Shown: in pieces, positions 7,259 through 15,714 of the stretch
How positions within the stretch are numbered: position 1 is the stretch's first letter
Layout: every line of letters starts with the position of its first letter
NCBI GenBank assembly: GCA_005880395.1
Contig: VBHQ01000162.1
Location: 1-33,828, forward strand
From: Chloroflexota bacterium
GTDB lineage: Bacteria; Chloroflexota; Dormibacteria; CF-121
Reading direction: 5' to 3'
Length of the DNA stretch: 33,828 nucleotides
Program-made: the position numbers and the translations under genes
Notes under the pieces: model-generated
Told to the model about the DNA's origin: nothing
The model's input: only the letters and a program-made list of their open reading frames with translations
The model's database searches: none

Positions 7259-8342
7259 CGGCCTCGGCCGCCACCACAAACGGCTCCACCGAGACGGAGC
7301 CGCGTCGATAGACCTCGAGGTAGCGCTCTGCCATGTTGCGTGGGCCAAAGCGCTCCCGCGCCACATCGGCGCAACGAACCCGATCGATCTCGTGAATGTG
7401 GCGAGCCGCCTCGATCAGGCCGTCCATGTCTTCGGCAAGAAAGCCGGTCACCCCGTGTTCGATCAGCTCGGGGGTCGAGCCGGTCCGCAGGGCGATGACC
7501 GGCGTTCCCGCGACCATGCACTCCGCCATGGCAAGGCCAAACGGCTCTGACCACTGCAACGGAAAGACTCCGGCCGCGGCGCGCGAGATCAATTTGGTCT
7601 TCTGTGACCCCGCGACATTGGGGTAATACTCGACGCCAGGCCCCAGGTAGGGCTCAACCTGTTCTTCGAAGTAGCGCGCACCTTCACCGCTCCGCTCGAC
7701 CTTGCCGGCGAGGATCAGCTTCCGGCCGACCGACCTAGCGAGCCGGATCGCCAGATGCTGCCCTTTGTCCGGGGTGATCCGGGCAACCTCGATCAGGTAC
7801 CGCTCATGCGTCGTACTCGGCGGCGCCGCTGGAATCTCGACCGCGTTGTGGACGATGCCGGCGAACTTGAGCGCTGGCGCGCTGGCCGCCTGGCTGACGC
7901 TGATGGCGCAGAGCCGCGCCTGCAGCATGACCTCGCGGTAAAAGGTGCACATCGGCTCCAGCAGCTCTCCATGAATGGTGTGAACCACGACTGGAGCGAC
8001 CCCCGAATGCAGCGCCAGCAACGTACCTTCATATCCGGCATGGTCGTGGAGCACGTCGAAGCGCTCCCCTTGAATCGAGGCGAAGACGCGGGCGAGGTAG
8101 GTGGATAGCCTGGCCGCCTCATCGTGTCCGCCCAGGTCATGGCTCCATTCCGCCTTCGCGATGGCGACGACGTCCGGCTCCGAGCCCTCAGCGCCGAAGA
8201 CCACGACGTCGTGGCCCATCCGCCGCAGCTCGCCATGCAGCAGGTGCACGACCAGCTCGGTCCCGCCGTAGCCGCTGGGCGGCAGCGGATACCAGGGGGG
8301 CGCGACGATCCCAATGCGAAGCCCGTCGCTCGCCCGGCTCAC
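7227..8342 (-). CDS. GT4-family glycosyltransferase
   Basis: This 371-aa GT-B enzyme transfers a sugar from a nucleotide donor with retention. The N-terminal domain opens with APPWYPLPPSGYGGTE, the glycine-rich acceptor loop. The C-terminal domain has ARITPDKGQHLAIRLA and the E-x7-E element in SEPFGLAMAECMVAGTPV. Donor and acceptor cannot be read from sequence. It is probably cytoplasmic or peripheral to the membrane. Start GTG 8342 follows AGGAGG closely; the spacing is short, so the exact start is uncertain. A TATTAT -10 box lies about 27 nt upstream. It overlaps the CapA-like gene tail-to-tail. Confidence 0.88.
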   Translation of the reverse strand: MSRASDGLRIGIVAPPWYPLPPSGYGGTELVVHLLHGELRRMGHDVVVFGAEGSEPDVVAIAKAEWSHDLGGHDEAARLSTYLARVFASIQGERFDVLHDHAGYEGTLLALHSGVAPVVVHTIHGELLEPMCTFYREVMLQARLCAISVSQAASAPALKFAGIVHNAVEIPAAPPSTTHERYLIEVARITPDKGQHLAIRLARSVGRKLILAGKVERSGEGARYFEEQVEPYLGPGVEYYPNVAGSQKTKLISRAAAGVFPLQWSEPFGLAMAECMVAGTPVIALRTGSTPELIEHGVTGFLAEDMDGLIEAARHIHEIDRVRCADVARERFGPRNMAERYLEVYRRGSVSVEPFVVAAEAASLPPAGRTR

Positions 8343-8369
8343 CTCCTCCTGGGCACCGGCCCGGGACGA

Positions 8370-8375
8370 ATAATA
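8370..8375 (-). promoter_or_regulatory. -10 box of the GT4 gene
   Basis: Read on the minus strand, TATTAT (five of six consensus positions) lies in the 143-nt divergent gap, followed by a leader of about 20 nt that includes AGGAGG. Unlike most promoters here it drives a leadered mRNA. Confidence 0.45.
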
Positions 8376-8472
8376 CCGGCCGGCGGCGCGGTTCGACTGA
8401 CAGAAAAGTTGATAGTGGCGCCAGCGCGATCGAGCCCTCCCCTCAAGTGTCGTTTTGCTGAGTCCCCGGCGG

Positions 8473-8478
8473 TAGAGT
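8473..8478 (+). promoter_or_regulatory. -10 box of the histidine kinase gene (leaderless)
   Basis: TAGAGT lies 7 nt before the ATG at 8486, with no ribosome-binding site between them. Confidence 0.4.
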
Positions 8479-8485
8479 TGTCTCG

Positions 8486-10384
8486 ATGACCGCGCTCCGC
8501 ATTGTGCAGGTCGCCGTCAGTCTCAGCTTCCTGGCATTGGGCGTGTTCACGGTCGCCGATTGGCTGCGTCACCGAGAACGCAGCCGCGGCTACCTGGCGC
8601 TAGCGCTGGGCACGCTGGGATTGACCAGCGTTCTGGGCCAGGTCAACACGCTAACGAATGATGCGCTCGGCGTCGTGATTAGCGACCTGAGTCTGATCCT
8701 CTTCATGGTCTCGGGGTACGCCCTTCTCCTGTTCCGCGACTCCTTCATCCCCCTGTCTCGCGAGATCCGTGTAGGCGCGGCGATTGCCTGCGTGGTCAGT
8801 CTTGTGGCTTACCTCGCGGTTGGTTATCCCGCCAGCCCCCAGGCCAGGCCAACGGCGCTGCAATCGATCGCCGTCATTGCGATCATCCTGGTCTGGTCGG
8901 GATGTGTCCTGGAACCGGTGCTCCGCTTCTGGGCGGCGTCACGGCAACGACCGGCGGTCCAGCGCGCCCGGCTACGGGCGTTGGGCGGAGGGTACGCCGC
9001 GATCGTCGTGATCCTGGTGATTGCCGGCTTCGGTGGATCGGCGGCAACCAGCCCAACCGTGCAGTGGGTCTTCGAGATCGTCGCCGTCATCGCCCTGCCC
9101 CTTTTGCTGGTCGGCTTCGCGCCGCCCCGCTGGCTGCGCCGCATCTGGCGCGAGCCGGAAGTCGATCGCTTGCGTGACGCCTTGCACGACCTGGTGCTGG
9201 TGAGTCCCGACCGACCAACGCTCGCCCGTCGTGCGGCCCAATGGGGAAGCCGGCTGGTGGGCGCTGATGGGGTCGCCATCGTCGACGCCGATGGGCAAAT
9301 GCTGGCCCTCGAGGGAATGGATGCGACCGCAGCGCAGCAGCTCGCGGCGCAGGTCGATAAGGAAGGACGGGCACAGCTGCTGGCAACTCCCGGCTCGCCA
9401 CGCGAAAACGCCATCGTCATCCCGCTGCCGGTCGACGCCGGGACCGGGGCGATGGTCGTCGTTTCAGGGCCCTTCACGCCCTTCTTCGGTACCGACGAGG
9501 TCGGGCAGCTTCGCGCGTATGCGGTCAACATTACCGCGGCACTCGACCGGGAACGGGTGACCGAACGGCTTGCGGCCCTCGACAAGATGAAGTCCCAGTT
9601 CCTCAACCTCGCATCACACGAGCTGCGCAGCCCGCTCGGGGTCATCAATGGATACCTCTCGATGCTCGAGCAGGGCGCCCTCGGCCAGCTCAAGGAAGCG
9701 GGCGTCCGCGCCATCGAGGTGCTCAAGGCCAAGACGCTGGACATGAACCTGCTGGTGGCACAGATGCTCGACGCCGCCCGCCTGGAGGACGGCAAGCTGG
9801 TGCTCAAGCGCGAGCACCTCGACCTGAGGCGGATCGCGAATGAGGCACTCCAGGTCGTCAGGCCGATGGCGAGCGCTCGGCATCAACTCACGCTGGAGAC
9901 ACCGTCCGATGAGGTGCCGGTCTTCGGCGACGATGAGCGACTCGTCACCATCGTCACCAACTTGTTGGAGAATGCCGTGAAGTACTCGCCGAACGGCGGG
10001 CTCGTTCGCTGCCTGGTCGACGTGGATGGGCAATCGGCCAGGCTCCGTGTGATCGACACCGGGGTTGGGATTTCTGCCGACGATGTCCCCCGGCTTTTCA
10101 ATCGGTTCGAGCGCTTGCAGAATCCGCAAACGACTCACGTCGGTGGCACCGGTCTCGGTCTCTACCTCTCGCGTGAACTCGCTCGCCAGCACGGGGGCGA
10201 TATCGAGGTCCAATCGCAGCCGGCGGCCGGCAGCACCTTCACCCTGGTCTTGCCGGTCACCCGGCCGGTGCTCGCGGCGCTGGACACCCAAGCACCGCTG
10301 CAGCAGCCACCGGCCCCAGCGGCCCCAGCCGCCCCACGGCTACACGTCCTGACCCCCGAAGCCGACGAGAGCCAGCTGGCTTAG
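8486..10384 (+). CDS. Membrane-bound sensor histidine kinase (orphan)
   Basis: Residues 1-215 contain six or seven hydrophobic segments forming a multi-pass sensor. Residues about 250-360 look like a GAF-type domain. The HisKA segment LNLASHELRSPLGVINGY has the phospho-acceptor His near 377, and the ATPase domain shows the N box NLLENAVKYSP (near 491), G1 DTGVGIS and G2 GGTGLGLYLSRELARQHGG. A Pro/Ala-rich tail follows. It autophosphorylates and passes phosphate to a response regulator, but none lies in this window, so the partner is elsewhere. Start ATG 8486 sits 7 nt after a TAGAGT box. Its stop overlaps the convergent dxs stop. Length 632 aa. The signal is unknown. Confidence 0.92.
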   Translation: MTALRIVQVAVSLSFLALGVFTVADWLRHRERSRGYLALALGTLGLTSVLGQVNTLTNDALGVVISDLSLILFMVSGYALLLFRDSFIPLSREIRVGAAIACVVSLVAYLAVGYPASPQARPTALQSIAVIAIILVWSGCVLEPVLRFWAASRQRPAVQRARLRALGGGYAAIVVILVIAGFGGSAATSPTVQWVFEIVAVIALPLLLVGFAPPRWLRRIWREPEVDRLRDALHDLVLVSPDRPTLARRAAQWGSRLVGADGVAIVDADGQMLALEGMDATAAQQLAAQVDKEGRAQLLATPGSPRENAIVIPLPVDAGTGAMVVVSGPFTPFFGTDEVGQLRAYAVNITAALDRERVTERLAALDKMKSQFLNLASHELRSPLGVINGYLSMLEQGALGQLKEAGVRAIEVLKAKTLDMNLLVAQMLDAARLEDGKLVLKREHLDLRRIANEALQVVRPMASARHQLTLETPSDEVPVFGDDERLVTIVTNLLENAVKYSPNGGLVRCLVDVDGQSARLRVIDTGVGISADDVPRLFNRFERLQNPQTTHVGGTGLGLYLSRELARQHGGDIEVQSQPAAGSTFTLVLPVTRPVLAALDTQAPLQQPPAPAAPAAPRLHVLTPEADESQLA

Positions 10385-12309
10385 GCGGGGCTAGCGGCCT
10401 GGCTGGCTGGCGGCGCCGGAAGCGCCTCCGGTGACGCCAGCATTCGCCGAATGCGAGCCGCCACGCCGGTCGCGTCGAGCTCCAGCTGCTTCAGCAGCTC
10501 GACCTGCGTTCCCTGCCCGATAAAGGCATCGGGGACCGCGAGCACGGTCACCGGGATGGCGAGCGGGGCGAGGACCTCGCTGACAGCAGAGCCAAAGCCG
10601 CCCGTCATGACGTTGTCTTCAAGCGTCAACACGCAGGGATGGCGGCGCGCCCAGCTTTCGAGCCTCGGGTCGAGCGGTTTGATATAGCGGGCATTGACGA
10701 CGGTAAGCGGAATGCCCTCCGGCTCGAGCAGGGCCGCTGCCTCCATGGCGACCGACACCATCTTTCCGGTCGCCAGCAACAACCCGGCGCTCCCCTGGCG
10801 ACGGACCTGCCATTCCCCGATCGGTAGCAGCTGCGCTGGCTGCATCTCGACCTCGGGAGCGGCGCCCTTGGGGAATCGGATCGCGAACGGACCGTCGTTG
10901 TCGCGACTGACCGCCGTGTGCAGGAGGTCCCGCAGCTCCTGCGGGTCGCTGGCGGCCGCCAGAGTCAGGCCAGGCATCGCCCGCAAGAAGGTGAGGTCAA
11001 AGATGCCGTGATGCGACGGGCCGTCGTCGCCGGTGATCCCGGCGCGGTCAAGGACGAAGGTGACCGGTAAGCGGTGCAGGCAGACGTCCATCATGACCTG
11101 GTCGAGGGCCCGCTGGAGAAACGTCGAGTAGATGGCGACCACCGGTCGCATGCCGGCCATCGCCAGCCCGGCGGAGAAGGTGACGGCATGCTGTTCGGCG
11201 ATCCCCACGTCGTAGAACCGGTCCGGAAAACGTTCGGCAAATGGGCTGAGCCCGGCGCTGCTTCCCATGGCTGCGGTGATGGCGACGATCCGCGGATCGG
11301 TCTGCGCCTCCTCGACGAGAGCGTCCCCGAAGACATCGGTGTACGTCCGTTTGCGGCTGATGGGCTGCGCCGTCAGGACATCGAAGGCGCCCACCCCGTG
11401 CAGATGGTCGATCTCGTCCTCTTCCGCCGGACCGTATCCATGACCCTTGCTCGTGATGACGTGCACGACCACCGGACCGCCGAGCCGGCTCACCTGCCGC
11501 AGCGTGCGCTCCAGATCCTGGACGTTGTGGCCGTCGATCGGACCGGAATACTTGATGCCGAGGTACTCGAAGAAGGTTCGAGGAGAAACGAGTTCCTTCA
11601 GGCCCTCCTTGATGCGCCGGCCGGCCTCGATCGCCTTCTCTCCGGCAGGGACGGCTCGGAGAACGCGATCGACACGGCTCTTCGTCCGGTGGTAGCTGGG
11701 ATTGAGCACCGTCAGCTGTTGGGCGAGGTGCTGGGCCAGGCCGCCGATGGTCGGCGCATAGGAACGGCCGTTGTCATTGACGACGATGATCACCGGGCTC
11801 TTGCGGTGGCCGATGTTGTTCAGCGCCTCGTACGCCATGCCGCCGGTGAGGGCGCCATCACCGACGACCACGACGACGTGGTCTGCGCGTCCCTGACGCT
11901 GGAGCGCCTCGGCCATTCCGGCGGCGTAGCTGAGCCCGGTTGAGGCGTGGCTGTTTTCGATGAAATCGTGCTCGCTCTCCACCCGGCTGGGATAGCCGCT
12001 CATGCCACCCAACTTCCGCAGCCGGGTAAAGCCGTCGCGCGGCCGCGTCAGGAGTTTGTGCACGTAGGCCTGATGGCCGGTGTCCCAGAGGATGCGATCG
12101 CGCGGGCTATCGAACGTCCGATGGAGCGCCAGGGTGAGCTCCACTACGCCAAGGTTGGGACCCAGGTGCCCCCCGGTCTTGGAGACGGTGGCCACCAGGA
12201 ATTGACGGATTTCTTCGCCGAGGGCGTGAAGCTGCGCATCGCTCAGCGAGCGAAGATCGGCCGGCGTTTTGATCTGGTCAAGCAACGGTGTGTTGGGAAT
12301 CTGGTTCAT
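10381..12309 (-). CDS. dxs: 1-deoxy-D-xylulose-5-phosphate synthase
   Basis: DXS condenses pyruvate with glyceraldehyde 3-phosphate, using thiamine diphosphate and Mg2+, to start the MEP isoprenoid pathway. At 642 aa it has family length and motifs: GHLGPNLGVVELTLALH, WDTGHQAYVHK, the ThDP motif GDGALTGGMAYEALNN, AEQHAVTFSAG, DRAGITGDDGPSHHG and EDNVMTGGFGSAV. It is cytoplasmic. The ATG at 12309 has no strong ribosome-binding site; a TAGACT -10 candidate lies at 12329-12324. No other isoprenoid gene is adjacent. The final 20 residues are Ala/Pro-rich and probably disordered. Its TAA overlaps the kinase TAG on the other strand. Confidence 0.96.
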   Translation of the reverse strand: MNQIPNTPLLDQIKTPADLRSLSDAQLHALGEEIRQFLVATVSKTGGHLGPNLGVVELTLALHRTFDSPRDRILWDTGHQAYVHKLLTRPRDGFTRLRKLGGMSGYPSRVESEHDFIENSHASTGLSYAAGMAEALQRQGRADHVVVVVGDGALTGGMAYEALNNIGHRKSPVIIVVNDNGRSYAPTIGGLAQHLAQQLTVLNPSYHRTKSRVDRVLRAVPAGEKAIEAGRRIKEGLKELVSPRTFFEYLGIKYSGPIDGHNVQDLERTLRQVSRLGGPVVVHVITSKGHGYGPAEEDEIDHLHGVGAFDVLTAQPISRKRTYTDVFGDALVEEAQTDPRIVAITAAMGSSAGLSPFAERFPDRFYDVGIAEQHAVTFSAGLAMAGMRPVVAIYSTFLQRALDQVMMDVCLHRLPVTFVLDRAGITGDDGPSHHGIFDLTFLRAMPGLTLAAASDPQELRDLLHTAVSRDNDGPFAIRFPKGAAPEVEMQPAQLLPIGEWQVRRQGSAGLLLATGKMVSVAMEAAALLEPEGIPLTVVNARYIKPLDPRLESWARRHPCVLTLEDNVMTGGFGSAVSEVLAPLAIPVTVLAVPDAFIGQGTQVELLKQLELDATGVAARIRRMLASPEALPAPPASQAASPA

Positions 12310-12323
12310 CCTGCGCGCTTTCG

Positions 12324-12329
12324 AGTCTA
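12324..12329 (-). promoter_or_regulatory. -10 box candidate for dxs
   Basis: Read on the minus strand, TAGACT lies 14 nt before the dxs ATG. This would give a leader of about 7 nt. No clear -35 box is seen. Confidence 0.35.
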
Positions 12330-12455
12330 CCCAAGCGCCGGCGGCGCGGCCCGCCAGATGAGAAACGGGTGAGGCCGGCGTTTGGTTTCAGGTGGTTGGC
12401 GTGACGGCCCTTTCCCTTGATCCCTACGTGACACGAACCGCCCGTATCAGTGGTC

Positions 12456-12461
12456 TACACT
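12456..12461 (+). promoter_or_regulatory. -10 box candidate for the acyl-CoA synthetase gene
   Basis: TACACT lies 36 nt before the ATG at 12498, so the mRNA would carry a leader of about 30 nt containing AGGAGG (12485-12491). ACGAAC sits 17 nt upstream in the -35 position. The rest of the 188-nt divergent gap (12310-12497) shows nothing else recognisable. Confidence 0.4.
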
Positions 12462-12497
12462 CGGCGCAGCGGGCGAGAACCCAGCAGGAGGCCGGCC

Positions 12498-14072
12498 ATG
12501 GAGACAGCGCTGACGCCGCTCGAGTTCATGCGGCGCACTCGACGGTTGCATCCGCAGCGGGAGGCGGTGGTCGACGGCCAGCTTCGGCTGACCTACGAGC
12601 AGTTTTTCGACCGGTGCGATCGCTGGTCAACCGCCCTGCAGCGCCTCGGGGTCCGCGAGGGTGATCGCGTCGCCTACATCGCGCCCAACGTCCACCAGCA
12701 GCTCGAATCGTTTTATGCCGTTCCCCAGATCCGCGCGGTGCTGGTGCCGATCAATTTCCGGCTGACCGCCGATGACTTCGCGTACATCATCGAGCACTCA
12801 GGCGCAACCGTCGTCTGCGCTTGCGAGGAATACCTCGACGCGGTTGATGGCGTGCGCGAGCAGATCGCGGGCGTCAAACACTTCGTCGCGTTGACGGGAA
12901 AGCGCGATGGCTGGCTGGATTACGAGACGATGCTGATGGCGCAGGCGGCTGATGTACGCCGGCCCGAGATCGATGAGCGTGATTTGCTCACGATCAACTA
13001 CACGAGCGGAACGACGGCCCGGCCGAAGGGCGTCATGATCACCCATCGCAACGCCTACATGAACGTCGTCGGCACCCTGATCCACCTCCGGCTTGGCATC
13101 GGCGATCGATATCTGTGGACGTTGCCGATGTTCCATGCCAACGGCTGGACCTTCGTCTGGGTGGTCACGGCCGCCGGCGCGACCCATGTCTGCCTGCCGA
13201 AGTTCGACCCGGCACGCGTCTTCCAGCTGATCCGCGATGAGCGTGTGAGCTGGCTTTGTGCCGCCCCGACCGTTCTGATCGGCCTCGCAAACGCACCGGC
13301 TGAAGTCCGGAGGGACACGCCCAGAGGCGTTCATGTCGTTACGGCCGGCGCGCCTCCCGCCGCCGCAACCATCGAGCGGCTGGAGGGCGACCTGGGCTGG
13401 GACGTAACGCAGGTGTACGGCCTGACCGAAACATCCCCATTCATCACCGTCTGCGATCCGCTGCCCGAGCACGAAGGATTGAATCCTGAAGAGCGCGCAG
13501 CGATCAAGGCGCGTCAGGGCGTCGAGCTAATCACGTCTGGCGAGTTACGAGTCGTCGATAGTGAGAGCGGCGAGGAGGTCCCCCACGATGGCAGCACGAT
13601 CGGCGAGATCGTCGTCCGCGGCAACGTGGTCCTCCAGGGTTACTACAACGATCCCGAAGCCACGGCCAAGGCGATTAAGGACGGCTGGTTTCATACTGGC
13701 GACGCGGCGGTCGTCCATCCCGATGGCTACGCCGAGATTCGTGACCGGATCAAGGACGTGATCATCAGCGGTGGCGAGAATATCTCCTCGATCGAGGTGG
13801 AAGGCTGCCTCTTGCATCATCCGGCGGTCCAGGAGGTCGCCGTCGTCGGCCTTCCCCACGAGCGCTGGGGTGAGGCGCCCTGCGCTTTCGTCGTCCTGAA
13901 GTCGGGACAGACCGCCACCGAAGATGAACTGCGGGAATTCGCCCGCGCGCGCCTCGCCCACTTCAAGGTGCCGCAGTGGTTCAAGTTTGTCGACGAGCTC
14001 CCGAAGACGGCGACCGGCAAGATTCAGAAGTTCGTACTTCGAGGACGGGTCCCGGCGATCGCCCGGCAGTAG
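12498..14072 (+). CDS. Acyl-CoA synthetase, ANL superfamily (FadD-like)
   Basis: This 524-aa enzyme activates a carboxylic acid, probably a medium- or long-chain fatty acid, through an acyl-AMP intermediate to acyl-CoA. Motifs in order are the P-loop YTSGTTARPKGVMITHRN, VYGLTETSP, GWFHTGDAAVVHPDG, the hinge region DRIKDVIISGGENISSIEVE, and PKTATGKIQK with the catalytic lysine. The ORF track starts at GTG 12450, but ATG 12498 has a strong AGGAGG site 6 nt upstream and gives a typical N-terminus (METALTPLEFMRRT). It is cytoplasmic and apparently monocistronic. Substrate chain length cannot be told from motifs. Confidence 0.92.
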   Translation: METALTPLEFMRRTRRLHPQREAVVDGQLRLTYEQFFDRCDRWSTALQRLGVREGDRVAYIAPNVHQQLESFYAVPQIRAVLVPINFRLTADDFAYIIEHSGATVVCACEEYLDAVDGVREQIAGVKHFVALTGKRDGWLDYETMLMAQAADVRRPEIDERDLLTINYTSGTTARPKGVMITHRNAYMNVVGTLIHLRLGIGDRYLWTLPMFHANGWTFVWVVTAAGATHVCLPKFDPARVFQLIRDERVSWLCAAPTVLIGLANAPAEVRRDTPRGVHVVTAGAPPAAATIERLEGDLGWDVTQVYGLTETSPFITVCDPLPEHEGLNPEERAAIKARQGVELITSGELRVVDSESGEEVPHDGSTIGEIVVRGNVVLQGYYNDPEATAKAIKDGWFHTGDAAVVHPDGYAEIRDRIKDVIISGGENISSIEVEGCLLHHPAVQEVAVVGLPHERWGEAPCAFVVLKSGQTATEDELREFARARLAHFKVPQWFKFVDELPKTATGKIQKFVLRGRVPAIARQ

Positions 14073-14087
14073 CGCGGGCGGCGTGCG

Positions 14088-14573
14088 TTACGGGTGCACC
14101 ACGCTCCAGCCGGTGTAGTTGCCTTTGGTGTCGCCGGTCTGGCTGTCCGTGTGGAAGAAATAGAGCGGCAGGCCTTTATAGGTGACTTGCAACGAGCCAT
14201 CGCTGCGAGTGATGGTTCCGAGTTGCCCGGTGACGCCGGCGCCGCCGGTCGGCGTTTGCCCAGCGGCGACCGTTAGCGGCGGCCAGATCGCGGCGCATTG
14301 CCCGGTGCAGCGGCTCACGCCCGGGCTATCGCTATCAAAGGTATAGAGCGTGTGGCTGTTCGAGGCGGCGACGACCAGTGTCCCCATCGTGCCAACACTC
14401 TGCGCCATCACAACAGGTGCGGCCGCTGATGGCGATGGGCTCGGCGTCGCCGTGGCCGAGGCAGTCGGCGAAGAACTCGCCGCCGGAGCGTTCGCCTGCG
14501 AACCGCAAGCCGCCAGCACGGTGATGGAAAGCCCCAGGATTATCACACCGCGAGCCGCGGAAGTGAGAGTCAC
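14088..14573 (-). CDS. Small lipoprotein with Yx(F/W/Y)xxD-type repeats (COG4315-like)
   Basis: GTG 14573 is chosen because GGAGGAGG lies 6 nt upstream; the ORF track start at 14600 adds a basic tail without a ribosome-binding site. The signal peptide ends in a lipobox, TVLAAC. A Ser/Thr/Pro/Ala linker follows. The folded part has the repeat pattern of secreted PF03640-type lipoproteins: LVVAASNSHTLYTFDSDSPGVSRCTGQCAAIWPPL, then LYFFHTDSQTGDTKGNY. The Cys pair CTGQC is also typical. It is anchored on the outer face of the membrane. No biochemical role is established for the family to my knowledge. Length 161 aa. Confidence 0.85.
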   Translation of the reverse strand: MTLTSAARGVIILGLSITVLAACGSQANAPAASSSPTASATATPSPSPSAAAPVVMAQSVGTMGTLVVAASNSHTLYTFDSDSPGVSRCTGQCAAIWPPLTVAAGQTPTGGAGVTGQLGTITRSDGSLQVTYKGLPLYFFHTDSQTGDTKGNYTGWSVVHP

Positions 14574-14656
14574 ATTGCGCCTCCTCCGAAATCTCCTCAA
14601 GGCTGGTACGCGGCGACGTTACGCGGCCGGTACCTTCCCGGCGGTAAGGCACTACG

Positions 14657-14662
14657 CAAAAT
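14657..14662 (+). promoter_or_regulatory. -10 box of the 125-aa membrane protein (leaderless)
   Basis: CAAAAT lies 6 nt before ATG 14669. The earlier ATG at 14663 directly abuts this box and would be lost from the transcript. Confidence 0.35.
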
Positions 14663-14668
14663 ATGTCC

Positions 14669-15046
14669 ATGGGCCAACCGGGCTGGTGGCGGGTGGTCCA
14701 AGCCACCGTGGCAGTCATCGGATCAATTGCATTCCTATCGTCCTATGTCGCTATTCCGTTCATCGTGGCGCGCCGGCGGCATAAAGAGCGGGGAACACCG
14801 ACTCGGTCGACGATGAAGCTCGCCTTCAAGTTGACCCTGATCCTCAACTCGATTTGGTGGGCGATTCCGCTGGTGCCGGCCCTTTTTCTGCAGAAGTGGA
14901 GTGCGATCCAGTTGATACTCGTCGTGGTTTGGGCAGCGTTAACCATCCCGATAGGCGTTCAGCTTGTCTCCAGGTTGATTTCGCCGCTGTCCGACAAAGA
15001 CATCGTGACGTTTATGAGCTTCCGGCGTGACGCCCAAAGGCGCTAG
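14669..15046 (+). CDS. Small integral membrane protein, unknown function
   Basis: This protein of about 125 aa has three hydrophobic segments: VVQATVAVIGSIAFLSSYVAIPFIV, then one around LILNSIWWAIPLVPALF, then LILVVVWAALTIPIGVQLV, with basic loops (ARRRHKERG). I prefer ATG 14669 over the track's 14663 because a CAAAAT -10 box lies 6 nt before it. No family is recognised. Its TAG stop shares a CTAG tetranucleotide with the stop of the convergent Rieske gene. Because it faces the redox-like sigma/Rieske pair tail-to-tail, a shared function cannot be inferred. Confidence 0.6.
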   Translation: MGQPGWWRVVQATVAVIGSIAFLSSYVAIPFIVARRRHKERGTPTRSTMKLAFKLTLILNSIWWAIPLVPALFLQKWSAIQLILVVVWAALTIPIGVQLVSRLISPLSDKDIVTFMSFRRDAQRR

Positions 15047-15714
15047 GCGGTATACACCTCAACCTGGCCGCGCTCGATCCGAACGTTCAGCGACGGCAGC
15101 CGCGGCAACGGTGTCTCGTACTGATCCGTTGGCTGGCCGTCCGTCTGGAAGGTGGCCCCGTGACAGGGGCACTCGAATTGACTCCGGAACTTGCTGTAGT
15201 TGAGGATGCAACCCATGTGGGTGCAGACCGCCGACAGTCCCTTCACGTCCTGACCGCTACGAATCAGGAATCCCTCGATCGCTCCGGCTCGGAACGCGAT
15301 CGGCGTCCCTTCGGGGAGATCGGCAAGCGCCTTGACGGGCTTCCAGGTCCCGTTTGTCACCAGCGCCTGACTGGCTGCCGGCGGCGTTTGCTTGGCCAAC
15401 CGGTCAACGCCAATCGTGGCCGCGATCCCGGCGGCTAGACCGGCGGCGCCGGTCAGTAACAGCGAACGGCGGCTCGGACGGGCAACCGGCTGTGGCCTGG
15501 CCGACTGCTCACCAACCCACTGCGGAATCGATGCCTGGATCCGCTCCAGAAATTCCTTCGACGGCAGGCCGGCGCCCGGCTTGGCGGCGCGCAGCATCGC
15601 CGCGGTCTGTCGCGCCCGCAGGGCGTCCTCGTCCGGCAGTGGCGTCCGTTCGGGCTTGCGGTCCTGGAGCAGGTCCTCGACGTACTGGTCCAGCGTTTCG
15701 GGATCGTCGTTCAC
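15043..15714 (-). CDS. Membrane-anchored Rieske [2Fe-2S] protein with a cytoplasmic N-terminal tail
   Basis: The C-terminal domain has both Rieske boxes, CTHMGC (C164, H166, C169) and CPCHG (C182, C184, H185). C164, H166, C182 and H185 would bind the cluster, and C169-C184 would form the stabilising disulfide. A twin-arginine motif, SRRSLLL (RR at 82-83), starts a single hydrophobic anchor to about residue 104, so the Rieske domain should be folded and exported by Tat. The first 80 residues form an unusual cytoplasmic extension (DQYVEDLLQDRKPERT, LRARQTAAMLRAAKPGAG). The gene starts with GTG overlapping the sigma factor stop (GTGA). No cytochrome b or c gene is nearby, so a bc-complex role is unlikely from context. 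A sensor or anti-sigma role is inferred. Confidence 0.88.
   Translation of the reverse strand: MNDDPETLDQYVEDLLQDRKPERTPLPDEDALRARQTAAMLRAAKPGAGLPSKEFLERIQASIPQWVGEQSARPQPVARPSRRSLLLTGAAGLAAGIAATIGVDRLAKQTPPAASQALVTNGTWKPVKALADLPEGTPIAFRAGAIEGFLIRSGQDVKGLSAVCTHMGCILNYSKFRSQFECPCHGATFQTDGQPTDQYETPLPRLPSLNVRIERGQVEVYTA

Noticed and set aside
11074-11943. 289-aa plus-strand ORF inside dxs
   Set aside because: It lies wholly antisense to the ThDP-dependent dxs coding region and is a codon-bias shadow.
15043-15714. Rieske protein as a subunit of a respiratory bc1/b6f complex
   Set aside because: No cytochrome b or c gene is adjacent, the N-terminal extension is unusual, and the gene is coupled to a sigma factor. 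It remains possible if the other subunits are elsewhere.
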